Shown one piece after another: positions 12,188-23,211 of a stretch of DNA of 64,000 nt. Under the pieces are notes generated by a model. The model was not told where the DNA came from and ran no database searches. It was given only the letters and a program-made list of their open reading frames with translations. The translations under genes and the position numbers were made by a program. Every line of letters starts with the position of its first letter. The first letter of the stretch is position 1. The stretch comes from Calliphora vicina (lineage: Eukaryota > Arthropoda > Insecta > Diptera > Calliphoridae): assembly GCF_958450345.1 (NCBI RefSeq), contig NC_088780.1:170916726-170980725 (forward strand), read 5' to 3'.

Positions 12188-12487
12188 ATGTTGATAGCAT
12201 GTAGATATTAGCATTGTTTGTAGGTATGACAACAGTAAATGTTTAAGCTGCTAACATTAACATCGAAAACTCTAGAATTCGAAAATACTAGTTTTGACCG
12301 TTGAGGCTACTCGAGTGATGTTTCAGTTGTTAGTCAGTTTGTTATAGGCGCTGTTAGAGTTTACATCAACTGTATTCTTGTACATTATAAAGTGTAATTT
12401 AAGGCCGCTTGTGTGTATGTATTAAACTATTAAACTATTGTTGTTGTACAATGTACATTTGAATAAATAAAGGGTTGTCCAATAAAA
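12188..12487 (+). mobile_element. LTR fragment, same family
   Basis: The segment shares with the copy at 9662-10825 the string GCTGCTAACA, then TAACATCGAAA and TACTAGTTTT. With the solo LTR it shares TTGTACATTATAAAGTGT and AATAAATAAAG. Order and spacing are conserved, but both ends are degraded. It is the third copy of this LTR within 7.5 kb, all in the same orientation. No internal coding region is present. Confidence 0.55.
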
Positions 12488-12597
12488 AAACAATATTAAA
12501 CATGTTTGAATTGATGAACAATTGAGGAATTGTAAAATTATTAAACTGAAATATCCATTAATTAATAATTGACATTTGTAACCGATTATGGCCCCAC

Positions 12598-13194
12598 ATA
12601 TCGCACTCGTTCAACAATACTGTATTAACTCAAAATTTTAAAATTTTCAGTAGAGGGCAAAAACTGTTTGTGATTACATTTTAAGAGAATTTGAAAATCC
12701 GAATACATCATAGTAAGCAAATTCCATTTGAAAATATATTTATATAGTTTTTCTTTAAAATTTTTGCAATTTTTGCAAAATAAATCTATTTTTTGAGTTA
12801 CTACCATTTTTCTGGAACTTCTCGATATTTGTTTGTATTATTTTATCAACAAACAGTATCAACTCAAAAGACAACCAAATTTAAATAAAACAATTTGATT
12901 ATTTTTAACTTGAATAAAGGCTCAATTCAAAATAATAGATTTTTTTATGAAAATATACGACGTATTTCTGTTGAAATTTTTGTATTAACTCAAAATAATA
13001 CTTTTTTGTTGATTCAAAGTATTCACTAATTATCACGAAAATGGTCTCAAATGTGGTTTTCAAGATGAAAGAGTAATCGGAATACATTGAAATTTTTACA
13101 GTAGATAGATATTGATGTTGTTAGTTGATTTCTTGCAAAAAGTGAATTTTTAAAAATTTTGAGTTAATACAGTATTGTTGAACGAGTGCGATAT
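12598..13194. mobile_element. MITE with ~40-bp terminal inverted repeats, 597 bp
   Basis: The left end starts CGCACTCGTTCAACAATACT and continues to GTATTAACTCAAAATTTT. The inverse of the right end reads the same for about 40 bases with one or two differences. ATAT lies outside each end (12598-12601, 13191-13194); because ATAT is palindromic, I cannot tell target duplication from extra terminal repeat. The interior repeats GTATTAACTCAAAAT once more near 12980. Two 60-codon minus-strand frames inside are AT-rich shadows. Superfamily not assigned. Confidence 0.8.
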
Positions 13195-13303
13195 GCTAGA
13201 TTGTTGGTAATAGAAACAAACTCACTTTCGAAAAATATTTGAAATACACATTTTGAAATTTTAAAGTCGAATTTTAAATTAATTTTTCAAACCACGATTG
13301 TCT

Positions 13304-13385
13304 TTATTTATGTTCGTTGGGTATTGGGCTCTTGCCAATCGGGCTAACGGTGTATCTTGGTACAAATTTAGTTCGTCTTACTCTT
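13304..13385 (-). CDS. Possible C-terminal coding fragment
   Basis: A minus-strand frame of about 26 codons reads VPRYTVSPIGKSPIPNEHK then stop TAA, and an AATAAA motif overlaps the stop (13303-13308). Local GC is well above the surroundings. There is no good splice acceptor in the A-rich stretch just upstream (13381-13400 on the plus strand is T-rich), and no match to a known protein was recognised. It could be the end of a small gene, a chance open patch, or a transposon remnant. Confidence 0.2.
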
Positions 13386-13558
13386 TTTTTTTTTTATTTT
13401 GAAAATGAAAATGAATCGAAAAATGCTCTTTTTCATTTGCTTTCGTTCATAGTTAGTTGTTGTCTGTAATCGAAATGAATTCACGTAAATGTGAAAAGTT
13501 TTTCTGTGTGTGTTCTTATGTATGTGTGAGGCTGTGTGACTGTTTGTTTCTCTACTTT

Positions 13559-13770
13559 TTACCATTTTTGCTTCAATTTTGATTGCAGTTGTTTGTGTTG
13601 GTGGCGATGTTGTTGTTGTTGTTGTTGCAAGAACATCCAAGTATTATCATCAACAAATGTAACATCGAGTAGTTGGAATGTTACAGTTATAGTTCGTTGG
13701 ATGGTTGGATTGCTGGAAGGTTCGGGTGCCATCAGTAAGTAATAAAGTGTTGAAGTATTGCAAACACATA
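13559..13770 (-). CDS. Candidate polyQ-containing exon, unrecognised
   Basis: On the minus strand an ATG at 13732-13730 opens 57 codons ending in TAA at 13559-13561. The product begins MAPEPSSNPTIQRTITVTFQ, continues with LLDVTFVDDNTWMFL, then six glutamines and a His/Gln/Lys-rich tail. The frame stays open upstream to a possible splice acceptor CACCTTAG ending at 13771; from there the exon would start TATGTG. A possible donor GTAAAAAG lies just before the stop codon, so the exon might continue elsewhere. Codon content and a GC rise over the neighbourhood suggest coding, and polyQ is common in insect regulatory proteins. The CAA/TTG run also opens a polyT minus-strand frame and a polyC plus-strand frame, so coincidence is possible. 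No homologue was recognised. Confidence 0.35.
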
Positions 13771-15809
13771 CTAAGGTGATATAACAACAATAAATCAGTT
13801 TCCAAAAGCATTTCTATTTTTTTGTTTTCAGTTTTCAAATCTCTCTCTCTCTGGCAATAGTTGCTTCCTTCGCATACAAAGGTTGATAAAGATAGTTTCA
13901 CAATGATAATGTTGCGGCTGTAAATCGATTTTATTTTATGTAGTGTTTTACTACTCGTAAAAGAGTTTAAAAGATAGAAATGGAAAAGTTTTTTTTGTAT
14001 TTTTTACTTAACCAGTTTTTTCCCTTGTTAGCAAGCACACTTCCCATAAAACAAATACGTACAAACATTTTTCCATTAAAATTTTAAAATGTTAGATTTC
14101 AACTTGAAGAATCGCTTGTATGATTATTTGAAATGAGATAGCGGATGCTAGACCTACAGCGAAACTGAAACGTTTAAGCATCATTTACATTTAACCTCTT
14201 TCCGATTTTTAGCAACATATACATATTAAGTATTCTATAAACTTACATATTTTATTTAACATAAATATGAATGTGTGTTTGTTTGTATGTGTGTATGTAC
14301 CATGTAGATATGCCTATTTAAATTTGTTGCAATCAAACTTATTCACATTATCTGTAGTAAAGTATTTATAGTTGAAGTAAATATTCACTCCCCTAGTGAA
14401 TAGAAAATTGTCTTATTTCCCGAATTGCATGAATGAAGAAGAAGATTTAAAAAACAAAACGTCAAGTTTTGTGTGCAATTTAGAAGCTTATCATTGACTT
14501 ACAAACATAATCCGATTACTTTTCATTTTGTTGCTTTAGTTCATTGTTTAATTTATAAAATTTAAAATTTAATTAACATTTATTGGCTTTTCAGCATTAC
14601 ATTCAGTTGTTTGTGTACGTAAGCAACAATAATAACAACAGCAGCAACAACAAAATAATAACGATTTTCTGTCATGATAAAATGAGAATTTATTGCTTAA
14701 AGGTAAAAACGATTATATTTGAAGAAGGACAGGTTAAATGTGAAAAGCAATGATAATAAGAAATTATTTCAAATTACACTCATTAATTACTTTATTGCCA
14801 AAGAAGTTTAATAAAGAACAACAAAAAAATACAAAAAAATGTATAGAAGACAAGTAATGGAATAAATAAACTTCATACTAATAAAGCAAAATAATCCCTA
14901 ACTAAAAATAAATAATCCCTTCAGTCGAAAGTAGGTGTGAAATTGAAAAATATTTAATGATAGAATAATAGTGGATCAATTAAAATATTTTCCAGTCAAT
15001 GCATTACTGCAGTGCTTCATCAGAAGCACTTACAAAACGAATGGCAATTTTTTTTCATTAGTATTTATTGAACTGATAATGAAAACTTCATATCTTTAAT
15101 CTGATGTTGTAATACTCCTTCTTAATAGAATGTGTACACAATATTATTTAATATGTCGCGTGCTAGAGTATTTGGGCGGAATTTACGGGGATACTTCTAC
15201 AATCTCGGGATTAATGATGTTGGTATTATATGTTTGATTCTTGACTGTGACAATCATGCTTACCTTACCTAAAACATTTAAAAATTAATTTTTTTCAGTC
15301 ATACGTTCCGATACAAATTGATTTTAGGCTAAGATTCATAAGATACTGCTTATTTTACCAAATGTTTTAACATAAATTTGACTTGATTAGTATGTTTTTT
15401 CTTTAAATTCTGTTTTATTAATCATATTAAACATGTTTCATCATTACTGACTGCTAAAACCGAATACAAAATATGAACATAAATAGTAATATGTATAACA
15501 TTTTTAACAGTAAAATTCCTAGAATTGCTATTTCGAGAAAAAATCACAAAATGTGTTTACTTTGACGATGATTTTCTTTATTTATGAAAATCCATTTATG
15601 AACATATTTTCCTTATATTCAACAGCAACCTAATCGTGCATCATTCATATTCGTAAGTTATTTGGTGCCTCCGAATGTTAATTTTAGAAGACAGAAGTAA
15701 ACATCGACTTCGCTATTCAGGATAGCGTAATACTTACATATATTTTTTTGGAAAATCAGAATTGTAGAAATTACAAAAGGAATGTCGAACTTATATACAT
15801 ATGTATATA
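13771..15809. other. Non-coding stretch
   Basis: No gene is recognised. A CTCTCTCTCTCT run lies near 13840-13852, GTGT/GTATGT repeats near 14270-14300, and an ACAACAATAATAACAACAGC-type run near 14622-14660. AT-rich throughout; consistent with intron or intergenic DNA. Confidence 0.5.
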
Positions 15810-17165
15810 TGGTGAAGGGTATACGCAAAGGAAAAATAAGTACGAACCTACACCAATAGTACCAACATACACCAATCTAATTAATGACCAATCGCCATAA
15901 AATTAGGTGGCATGATTTCTGTATATATGAAACCTATTTGTGTTGAATTTTATTTGAATACCAACACTTTTAAGAAATCTATACTCATTAAAATGATTTG
16001 TCGAAGTGGGCATTATATGGTAGCTATGACTAATTATGGACCGATACTTATCAAATTTAGTGACATGACTTCTGTATATACTGTTACGAAATTGAACTTG
16101 AATTCAAATATAACGATTTTAACGGCTGATTTAAAAGTAACATAATGCTTTCAAATAGCAGTGATGTAATAGCAAACTGTAATATATCTGTGGGCATTAT
16201 TAACATTGAATAAAAGATTTCAGTTGACCATTGATCGTAAGTTGGCAACGCTGTTTGCTGCGACTGTATATTCGAATTCGAATATTCAGTTAAAGAACAT
16301 TTTAGAAAGTACACCACAGATGGCGTATGTATTAGAAAGCTCTAGACAGTTAAAGAGCAATCTAGAATGCAGATGGTAGTGATATGAATAGTGGAAGAGA
16401 TTGCAGTCGTGAGTGAGTTTATCAGAGTCGCTTTTCGAACAAACCTCAACTGAGTGCTGTGTTTTTCAAGTGAATTCGTGTACATTATAAAGTGTGCCTG
16501 TATTTCTACGAATTTATAAACGTGTATAAAAAACATTGAGTGACTATTTAATTCTGTTGTTGTACATTTTAAATAAATAAAGAGTTGTTACAATTTTCCA
16601 ACTACTAAACGGCTTTTATTTGCAATCAAAAGTATCCGGTTTAATTAAAGGAAATAAACCAACGTTTTGAAAAGGTTAAACGTAACAATACATATATAAA
16701 TTATTTGTATTGAATTTTATTGGAATACCAAAATTTTTAAGAGATTTATGCTAGTTAAAGTGATTTTCGGAAGTGGGCCTATATGGCAGCTATGACTAAT
16801 TATGGACCGATCAACACAAAAAAAATTTCGCGAGGGGAGTTCGGCTTATATAAACGTTATTTTTGCTGAATTTGGTTGGGATATCTATATAACTGAGATA
16901 TATATGAGAGCTTAACTATTTTCAGATAGGGCAATCGTATGGGGTCTATGCTTCGTCCTTGGGGCAATAAAAGAACTTGTGCCAAATTTTGTCGAATTAT
17001 CGTTGAAATTGATTACAAGGTTTATATGGACATACGGACATCGCTTAATCGACTCAGAAATTGATCCTCAACATTTTGGAATACTTTAAGATGGGTGTTG
17101 GGACAATATTTTTGCACGTTACAAAAATCAGCACTAACCCAATATACCCTACACCACTATAGTCG
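15810..17165 (+). repeat. Dispersed fly repeat split by a solo LTR
   Basis: Two homologous stretches flank the LTR. Each carries TTGAATTTTATT, GAATACCAA, TTTTAAGA and GCTATGACTAATTATGGACC, so the repeat itself contains internal units of roughly 150 bp or more. The tail near 17090-17155 reads GATGGGTGTTGGGACAATAT, GTTACAAAAATCAGCAC and ATACCCTACACCACTATAG, the ending also seen at 59590-59650 and 61390-61460. The family is non-coding here. It appears in many copies in this window (37340, 39760, 44400, 54700, 55850, 59230, 61210). I recognise it as a typical muscoid-fly dispersed repeat but cannot assign a class. Confidence 0.6.
16082..16687 (+). mobile_element. Solo LTR, 606 bp, with 4-bp target duplication
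   Basis: The sequence starts TGTTACG and ends CGTAACA, a perfect terminal inversion, and ATAC flanks it on both sides (16078-16081, 16688-16691). TG...CA ends and a 4-bp duplication fit an LTR of a Gypsy-type retrotransposon; a BEL-type element is an alternative. A polyadenylation-like AATAAATAAAG block lies near 16571. No internal region is present, so the element was probably reduced by LTR-LTR recombination. It interrupts a dispersed repeat. Two older relatives lie at 9662-10825 and 12188-12487. Confidence 0.85.
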
Positions 17166-17169
17166 AACG

Positions 17170-20100
17170 GCGTCATAGTATGCTGTTTGTTGTCAAATTA
17201 TATCGGGTCCTAACCGTGAAAATATCTCAAGTACATAACATAAGCTCATTTTGTGATTGTTGGCATGTTTTAATTTAATGTAAACAAACGGACGATGTGC
17301 AATTAATCTCAAATTGTGTTTGATATACAATTGTAATTGTACTTGGTAACCCAACGATATTTCAACAGATTATTTAAACGATCTTAACTGCTTGTTAAGA
17401 TATTGCTTGATAATATTGATCGCAATCATATTATGGTTCAAAGATCATATTATAATAATAGCATAATAATAATAATATGATTCCATCTAACCACATTATG
17501 ATTCCACCTAAACCATAATATATCTATGTAGAAACATGATAGCTGGTAATATTATGATTTCAATTAAACCATAAAATGATTATGTAAAAACATAATCAAC
17601 TCAATCACAATTTGATTTTTAAATTTCATAAATGGCCTGATCATATTAAGATTGTAGTGCAATCAGAATCATATGGTTATACATAAATACAATAGAGATA
17701 CGATTATATCAAGGCAATTTAAAAAAAAATATATTTTTCGCCAAAAAAATATATGTATGTATTTTATGTAATAAACTGAAGGTTTCATATGATTCGGCAT
17801 AGTCGAATAGAAATAGCGCCGTAAAAATTACATTTACAGATTAGTATATAATTACATATGGTTCTTATTACATTCGATTAATCACTTGGGAATAATAGTT
17901 GAATTCAAGAAATATTATTTTAATAACAATGTGCTACACCAAAGAAATCAAAAAAAAAAAAAAATACCGTATAGTGCGAACATAATACGGGTTTTTCTGG
18001 ATAACTTCGTTTATTATTATTTTGTAGTAACAAATGTAATAAAATAAAGAAGTGGCCGAGAAAAACTTCAAGTATATACACAGTCTACAGACCCCTGCAA
18101 ATTTTTTTTTCACTTTTGTATCACAGTATATATAATCACATTAAATTTACAAGTACTGGTTTTCCTCATAAAAAATATTTTTTATCCCCAAGAATCCCAA
18201 AAACCACAGGTTTTTTTATTCGCAGTAAAATATACATACATATTAAAAAATTGTTTTATTTTAATTGAAACTTTAAACAAAACCTCTTAAAATATTATCA
18301 ATAGTATTCAGAATAAATTTGTATTTATATTTATACTCTTTATAATAATGTATACAACTTTAACTGTTTTTAAAATACGTTTACTTTTATTGATTGATAA
18401 GCTGTTTAAGAAAAGTATGATACAAATTATATGGTATGTTCTTTCTTGAAGCATTTCATATATTCGTTTGAAAATTCCTCTAAAAATCCCTAAAACTCAG
18501 TTTATATCCCCATCAAATCACATATCCCCTAGATAAAAATCCCTTATTTGGGGGAAAAATGCCTTAATCTGACAACACTGTCTGGAAATGCAAGAAAATG
18601 AAAAAAATATAAATAAAAGTAGAAATAAAAATAAGAATAAAACTTATTGAATATATTTATATTGCAAACTCCTGAAGTCTAACAATGTGACAATCTCTGG
18701 AGTAACGAACAGAAAAAAAACAAATGAAAAACACCGAGAATCAGGATGTGACTCAATCAATGTCATTTGTTATAAAAGACACACAGATACAAACCTACCA
18801 ACGAACACACATCCATTGTGGGTATTGATATTTGCTGATTCTTGGCTTAAAACTACAGTAAAAGAAAACAAATACGAAAATACAATCGATGAATACTTCT
18901 TTCTCTCCCTGTGTATGAACGAATCAACATTCGTACATATAAATAAATAAAACACTATCAAACATACTCAGTTACATACATTTGTATATATGTACATATC
19001 CAATCATATTCCTGCAGTAAAAATAAAACTCTAAATTAAGTTTGTTTTTTATTTTTTTCGTATTTTTAATTTGATGAAAAAATTCATAAATTTTGGTGTT
19101 ATTCATGGTTGTAAATACATCCATACATACTTTCTTAAATAAAGTTCAACATTCATGCCATCTTCTAGACGAAAATACTCGTATTTTATTTGTTGTTTGC
19201 CGTTTAAACTCGACAAAAGCGTTTGCAAGCTAAATGTCTTCCTTTGCATTCGTAGCGGAATAAAAGTTTATTGGCAAAATTTTCTTAATCAAATTTAATG
19301 AATTGTAAAATTGTTGAATTTATTGTTAAGCAACTGCTTATGCGTGTTTGTGAGTTTGAGTGTACGGGATGTTAAAAAAAATAAATGATTCTTTTTTCCT
19401 TTATTAAGTCCTGCATGAAGACAACTTTAAGGAATTATGAATGTTTATTTGTGTTTATGAACAACAAAGAAAAATTTACGTAACATATTTATTATACACA
19501 CACATATGCACACACATAAACAATCATAAGGATGAAAAAAAAAAAAAATGATAATAATAATAAAACAGGACATAAATATTAAAAATCCAGTCAAGTATAA
19601 GATAATAAAGGATTCTTTTACATTAGAGAGATTATAATAATCATAAAAAATATATTCTTTATAAACATATATCTATCTATGTATATAAATGTTTATAACT
19701 ACAGTCGTATATATAGTAGTATGTAACTACAATATACTATAGTACATTATTTTCACAATCACTCACATTCAAAAAAAAAAAATATATAAAAATAAAACCA
19801 AGAAAGAAAACAGTTTTTAATTAAAACATTACGACAATTTTATTTTTATTTAGAGAAACCAAAGAAAATCAAAGAAATAAAATATTATTCACATTTATTG
19901 AAATAGTTTCCATACATGTTTGAGCAGTGTCTTTATGTTTATGTGCGTGTCTGTGCATAAAACTTTTTGCACAAAGCAACAAATATTAATAAAGTTTTTT
20001 GTTGTTTCTTTTTTTATTTTTAATATTTAGATTTTATTTAAATCAAAGCTATTTAAGTGATACTCTTAAATAGTACGTATTGAATGCAATATTATAATAC

Positions 20101-20562
20101 TAGTACATACTATAAATATTCGATAAATAGCAATTAAAAAGCTCTTCCTTTTCTGCATCTCTCTCTAGCTCTGACCCCTCTAACCAACCGCATCTTCTTG
20201 ATTATCTTTTCCAAGTTCTCGACATCAAAAAGTAAATATTCATTCGTTCATCGTGCTGTAGAAAATACTTTTAAGATTTTTATTGCTTTTATTTTTGTAA
20301 TCTTTTGTATACCCGTAAGTATACACATACACATACATAGTTATTTGGTTTTAGGGCATTTTATTGCAAGTATAAATCGACTTTATACAGTGTAGCAGAT
20401 GAGAATGCACACAATTATTCCATTCGATATTTTGAATAGGTTACTCCAAACACTTTGGAACCTGCGCTTAAAAAATAGAATTGACTTATTTGTTTTTAGT
20501 TGTAACGTGCAGTTATAAAAGTCAATCAATCAATCAACTTAACACAATTAATACTAATACAA
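17170..20562. other. Non-coding, AT-rich stretch
   Basis: No gene is recognised. From about 17400 to 17660 the sequence is rich in CATAATATG/AAACATAATC motifs that resemble the sub-palindromes of the foldback family, but without recognisable ends. Poly-A runs, TA/GTATA microsatellites near 19670-19740, and CACACATATGCACACACATA near 19498 occur. The frame at 18687-18950 has no recognisable domain. Confidence 0.45.
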
Positions 20563-20795
20563 TTGGTCAATTCACAAGGTCTCTTATCATGCAATATTAT
20601 AATAAAAATGTTGTTATTGCATTTCAAGCTAAAAATGTCCTAAAATAATACGCCTCTGTATGCTATATTTATTGTGTTGTCGTAACCAACCAGCAGAGAC
20701 TTGCGCCGAACGCTTAAGAGTCGGTTAAGCCGAGCCGCCGAGACGTGAAATATTAGGACATTATGACATGATAAGAGACCTTTTGAATTGACCAA
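20563..20795 (+). mobile_element. MITE with TTGGTCAATTCA ends, copy 1
   Basis: The left end TTGGTCAATTCACAAGG continues TCTCTTATCATG; the inverse of the right end reads TTGGTCAATTCAAAAGG then TCTCTTATCATG. The interior contains an unusually GC-rich core: GAGACTTGCGCCGAACGC, TTAAGAGTCGGTTAAGC and CGAGCCGCCGAGACGTG. A related copy in the same orientation lies at about 56775-57032. There is no coding capacity and no convincing target duplication. Confidence 0.75.
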
Positions 20796-20849
20796 ATATA
20801 ATTAGAATTATTGTTAATAATTCCCAAATAGTTTATGTGAATGAACATG

Positions 20850-21448
20850 AACAAGGCAAGCAAGAATCGAAGTCCCGATCTACTTATAATTTGCTCCCGT
20901 GTAACGAATCATAAGTAGACGATGCCATAGTTCTTACTTCGTATTAATACAGCCGAAGCATTTGTTTTGTCGGATTATACTCATTTACTTGTATTAGCCA
21001 ATATGTTTCAGTTGGCCGATGAAGATCTCATCTCCTCGGATTGCATCCATAACTACTTTTTTTCTTCTCCATTACCCCTCGTTGGAAATTTGGCTTCCAC
21101 GATCTGATACGATTTGTTGTTTTTTTCGCGTATTTTCCATGTAAGATTGCACTCATAGTTATTGGAGTATCGTGCGTCTCCATGTACGTTGTTGCCATTA
21201 GATCCAGTCTATTGTTATTTTGTATAAATTTCGTAAAACGGTTGTTGTTCCAGCTAAGTAGATGATTTGTCTGCTGTAGCGGGTCCTGCGATACATGTAC
21301 GTTGCCATAAGATCCTGTCTGTTGTTATTTTTGCTTTGTATCAGTTTCGTTAATCGGTTGTTGTTCTAGATAAGTAGGTGATTGGTCTGCTGTAGCTGGT
21401 CTAGGATAATGGGGCTGCCATCTGTCGTTGTCTAGAAACAAGACCTCT
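20850..21448 (-). repeat. SINE-like / locally duplicated GC-richer region
   Basis: The minus strand near 20870-20930 carries a tRNA-like string ending GGGACTTCGATTCTT, an imperfect B box. From about 21180 to 21412 a ~110-bp unit occurs twice head to tail. Each copy has CATGTACGTTG, AGATCC, GTCTATTGTT or GTCTGTTGTT, CGGTTGTTGTTC, TAAGTAG and TGTCTGCTGTAG or its one-base variant. GC is higher than in the surroundings. No reading frame is maintained. It directly precedes the inverted tRNA-like pair and may belong to the same composite element. Confidence 0.4.
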
Positions 21449-21695
21449 GTGTATATGGTGTAGTGGTGTGGAACCTTGCTAATCTTTGATTCCTACCTTT
21501 TGTCCCAGGGGGTATTGGCGGTCTGCCTGACCTTTACCATGATGGTATCCTCTTTTCCAAGGGGGGTGGGTGTTTTAAGTAGGCTTCTTGGAAGTATTGT
21601 TTAGAGGGGGGTTAACTTCTTTAAAAGCCCCCCAGGGATCAAACATGGGGTGCTTGGCAAGTACTTTAACCACTACACCATACACTTTGAAGAAT
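21449..21695. mobile_element. Inverted pair of tRNA-like SINE heads
   Basis: On the plus strand TATGGTGTAGTGGTGTGG (A-box-like) is followed about 25 bp later by TTTGATTCCT (B-box-like). On the minus strand, starting near 21692, GTATGGTGTAGTGGTTAAAG is followed by ATGTTTGATCCCTGG. The spacing and boxes are those of an RNA polymerase III internal promoter derived from a tRNA. Neither can fold into an intact tRNA as far as I can see. The two heads face each other across about 120 bp rich in G runs (CAGGGGG, AAGGGGGGTGGG, GAGGGGGG). Confidence 0.5.
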
Positions 21696-22024
21696 CTGGA
21701 CCAGACTAATCATACCCCAGATGGAAACAAAAACTACATTACATATTAAGCAAGTAGTTAGTTTATGCTTAATATGTGGTCAGATAAATTAATTTGAAGG
21801 AACATTTTGTAGAAAATAGGTAAAAGTTCCATTGTTTATACAATGGTACTTTTACTTAAATTTTTCAATACTTAGTTTTATATACCAAATAACAAAAAAA
21901 CCTATCTAAAGCAAATCTTTTTTATATATTAGGTTATTTTTATAAATCTGGGAATCTTTACCGGGAAAAATTTTTAAAATTTACACAGACAATTTTCTTG
22001 GGAATTTTTCGGAATTTATATTTT
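21696..22024. other. Non-coding stretch
   Basis: No gene or element is recognised; a T/A-rich spacer between the SINE-like pair and the first foldback element. The string ACCTATCTAAAGCAAAT at about 21901 has a near match ACCTATCCAAAGCAAAT at about 40797, near another foldback copy, which may be a shared flank or chance. Confidence 0.4.
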
Positions 22025-22501
22025 AGAAAAAATATAGTTGGGCATGGTTACTGTAACCATTTAAATATTGTTACAAGTTTTTTAACTATATTATAGTTAC
22101 AGTAACCATTTACATGATTGTGGTAACCATAATATGGTTAATTTACGATTCACATGATTGTATCAACCATATGTATGGTTACAGTAAACAAATATATGTT
22201 TGTGACAACCATTCATATGATGAAGGACTTATCATATTATGTTGCTCTCGGCTTAAGGCTTATCATAATCTGAGAACAACATATTATGATAAAATTAATC
22301 ATCATAAATATGGTTGCCACAAACATATACTTGTTTACTGTAACCATATATATGGTTGATACAATCATGTGAATCATAAATTAACCATATTATGGTTACC
22401 ACAATCATGTAAAGTTACTGTGACTATAATATTGTTAAAAATTTTGTAACACTATTTAAATGTTACAGTAACCATGCCCAATTATATTTTTTCTCTGCGT
22501 G
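22025..22501 (+). mobile_element. Foldback/MITE element, copy 1 (~477 bp)
   Basis: Left arm: AGAAAAAATATAGTTGGGCA followed by TGGTTACTGTAACCA. Right arm: GTTACAGTAACCATGCCCAA then TTATATTTTTTCTCTGCGTG. The arms are near-perfect inverse copies over their whole length, interrupted only by an asymmetric centre of about 60 bp (CTCTCGGCTTAAGGC). Within each arm are short palindromes: GGTTACTGTAACC, AACCATATTATGGTT, AAACATATATATGTTT. The first bases CACGC of the left end are missing. Other copies lie at 30429, 37911, 40366 and 47329. The open frame across it is a repeat artefact. Confidence 0.85.
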
Positions 22502-22928
22502 TGGGTGAGTATTTACTTGAGACTGTATGTAGTGAGTCCTTGTGTAAGATTGTTTGGTGTGTGTGTTTGTGATTGTATTTAAAAGTGATTTCTATGCAAT
22601 TTGCTTAAGTAAATATTTTGATATTGAAAACATACTTATTCAACACTTTTACTACAAATCCCATATATCTATGTGTGTGTGTAGCAAATATGCTGCAAGT
22701 ATATAAGTTAGTAAGTAAGTGAGCGAAGCAGTGAGTGAGTGAATGAGTTGGAGTACAAATAAACACATCTGTTTGTGGTATATAATTTCAAATAAACCAA
22801 TTTTAAAACAAATACTTTAGGAAATCTAAAAATGAATACTGTACAAAGTATAGAAGCGATATCTATTCGTAGAAGAAAATATTATATAAACATACATATG
22901 CAAACGCAGACTTATAATATTTACATTA
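22502..22928. other. Microsatellite-rich non-coding stretch
   Basis: TGTGTGTG runs near 22558-22570 and 22670-22682, and GTAAGTAAGTGAGCGAAGCA followed by GTGAGTGAGTGAATGAG near 22708-22746. No gene is seen. Confidence 0.5.
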
Positions 22929-23211
22929 GGGTGACACCTTATTGCATAGAGCCAATATAGGTGTCACATTGCATAGAGCCAATATACATATGTTGTTGAT
23001 ATTTCCAACTAAAGTAAATTTTAATTTAACATCCATAAACATTTTATTTTCACATTCTTTGGTTAGTGTGTTTTTTTGGAATTGCTATTTCATGATCAGC
23101 GAATAACTCTACGATTGCGATAAACAAAAATCCGATCAAGTACAATCATGCAAAATTGTTTCTGAGTTTTAAAAAAATATAAAACTTTTTTGAATTTTTT
23201 GACTGCCACCC
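22929..23211. mobile_element. Tc1/mariner-type MITE, 283 bp
   Basis: The ends are GGGTGACACC and, inverted, GGGTGGCAGTC, each flanked by TA (22927-22928, 23212-23213), as in Tc1/mariner elements. Near the left end a 20-bp string TTGCATAGAGCCAATATA is present twice in tandem with an intervening GGTGTCACA, so the terminal region is duplicated. No transposase frame is present. Confidence 0.55.

Noticed and set aside
13536..13742. Plus-strand frame with a poly-cysteine run ending near GTAAGT
   Set aside because: The run of Cys comes from TGT reading of a CAA/TTG repeat. The GTAAGT is the complement of sequence next to the better minus-strand frame. The minus-strand reading has a more plausible composition.
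22114..22359. Recurrent open frame (MIVVTIIWLIYDSHDCINH...) also at 30472-30780, 38007-38252 and 40358-40552, looking like a conserved gene family
   Set aside because: All copies lie inside the foldback element and follow its palindromes; the same peptide arises from repeat DNA. No initiation context, codon bias or domain supports a protein.
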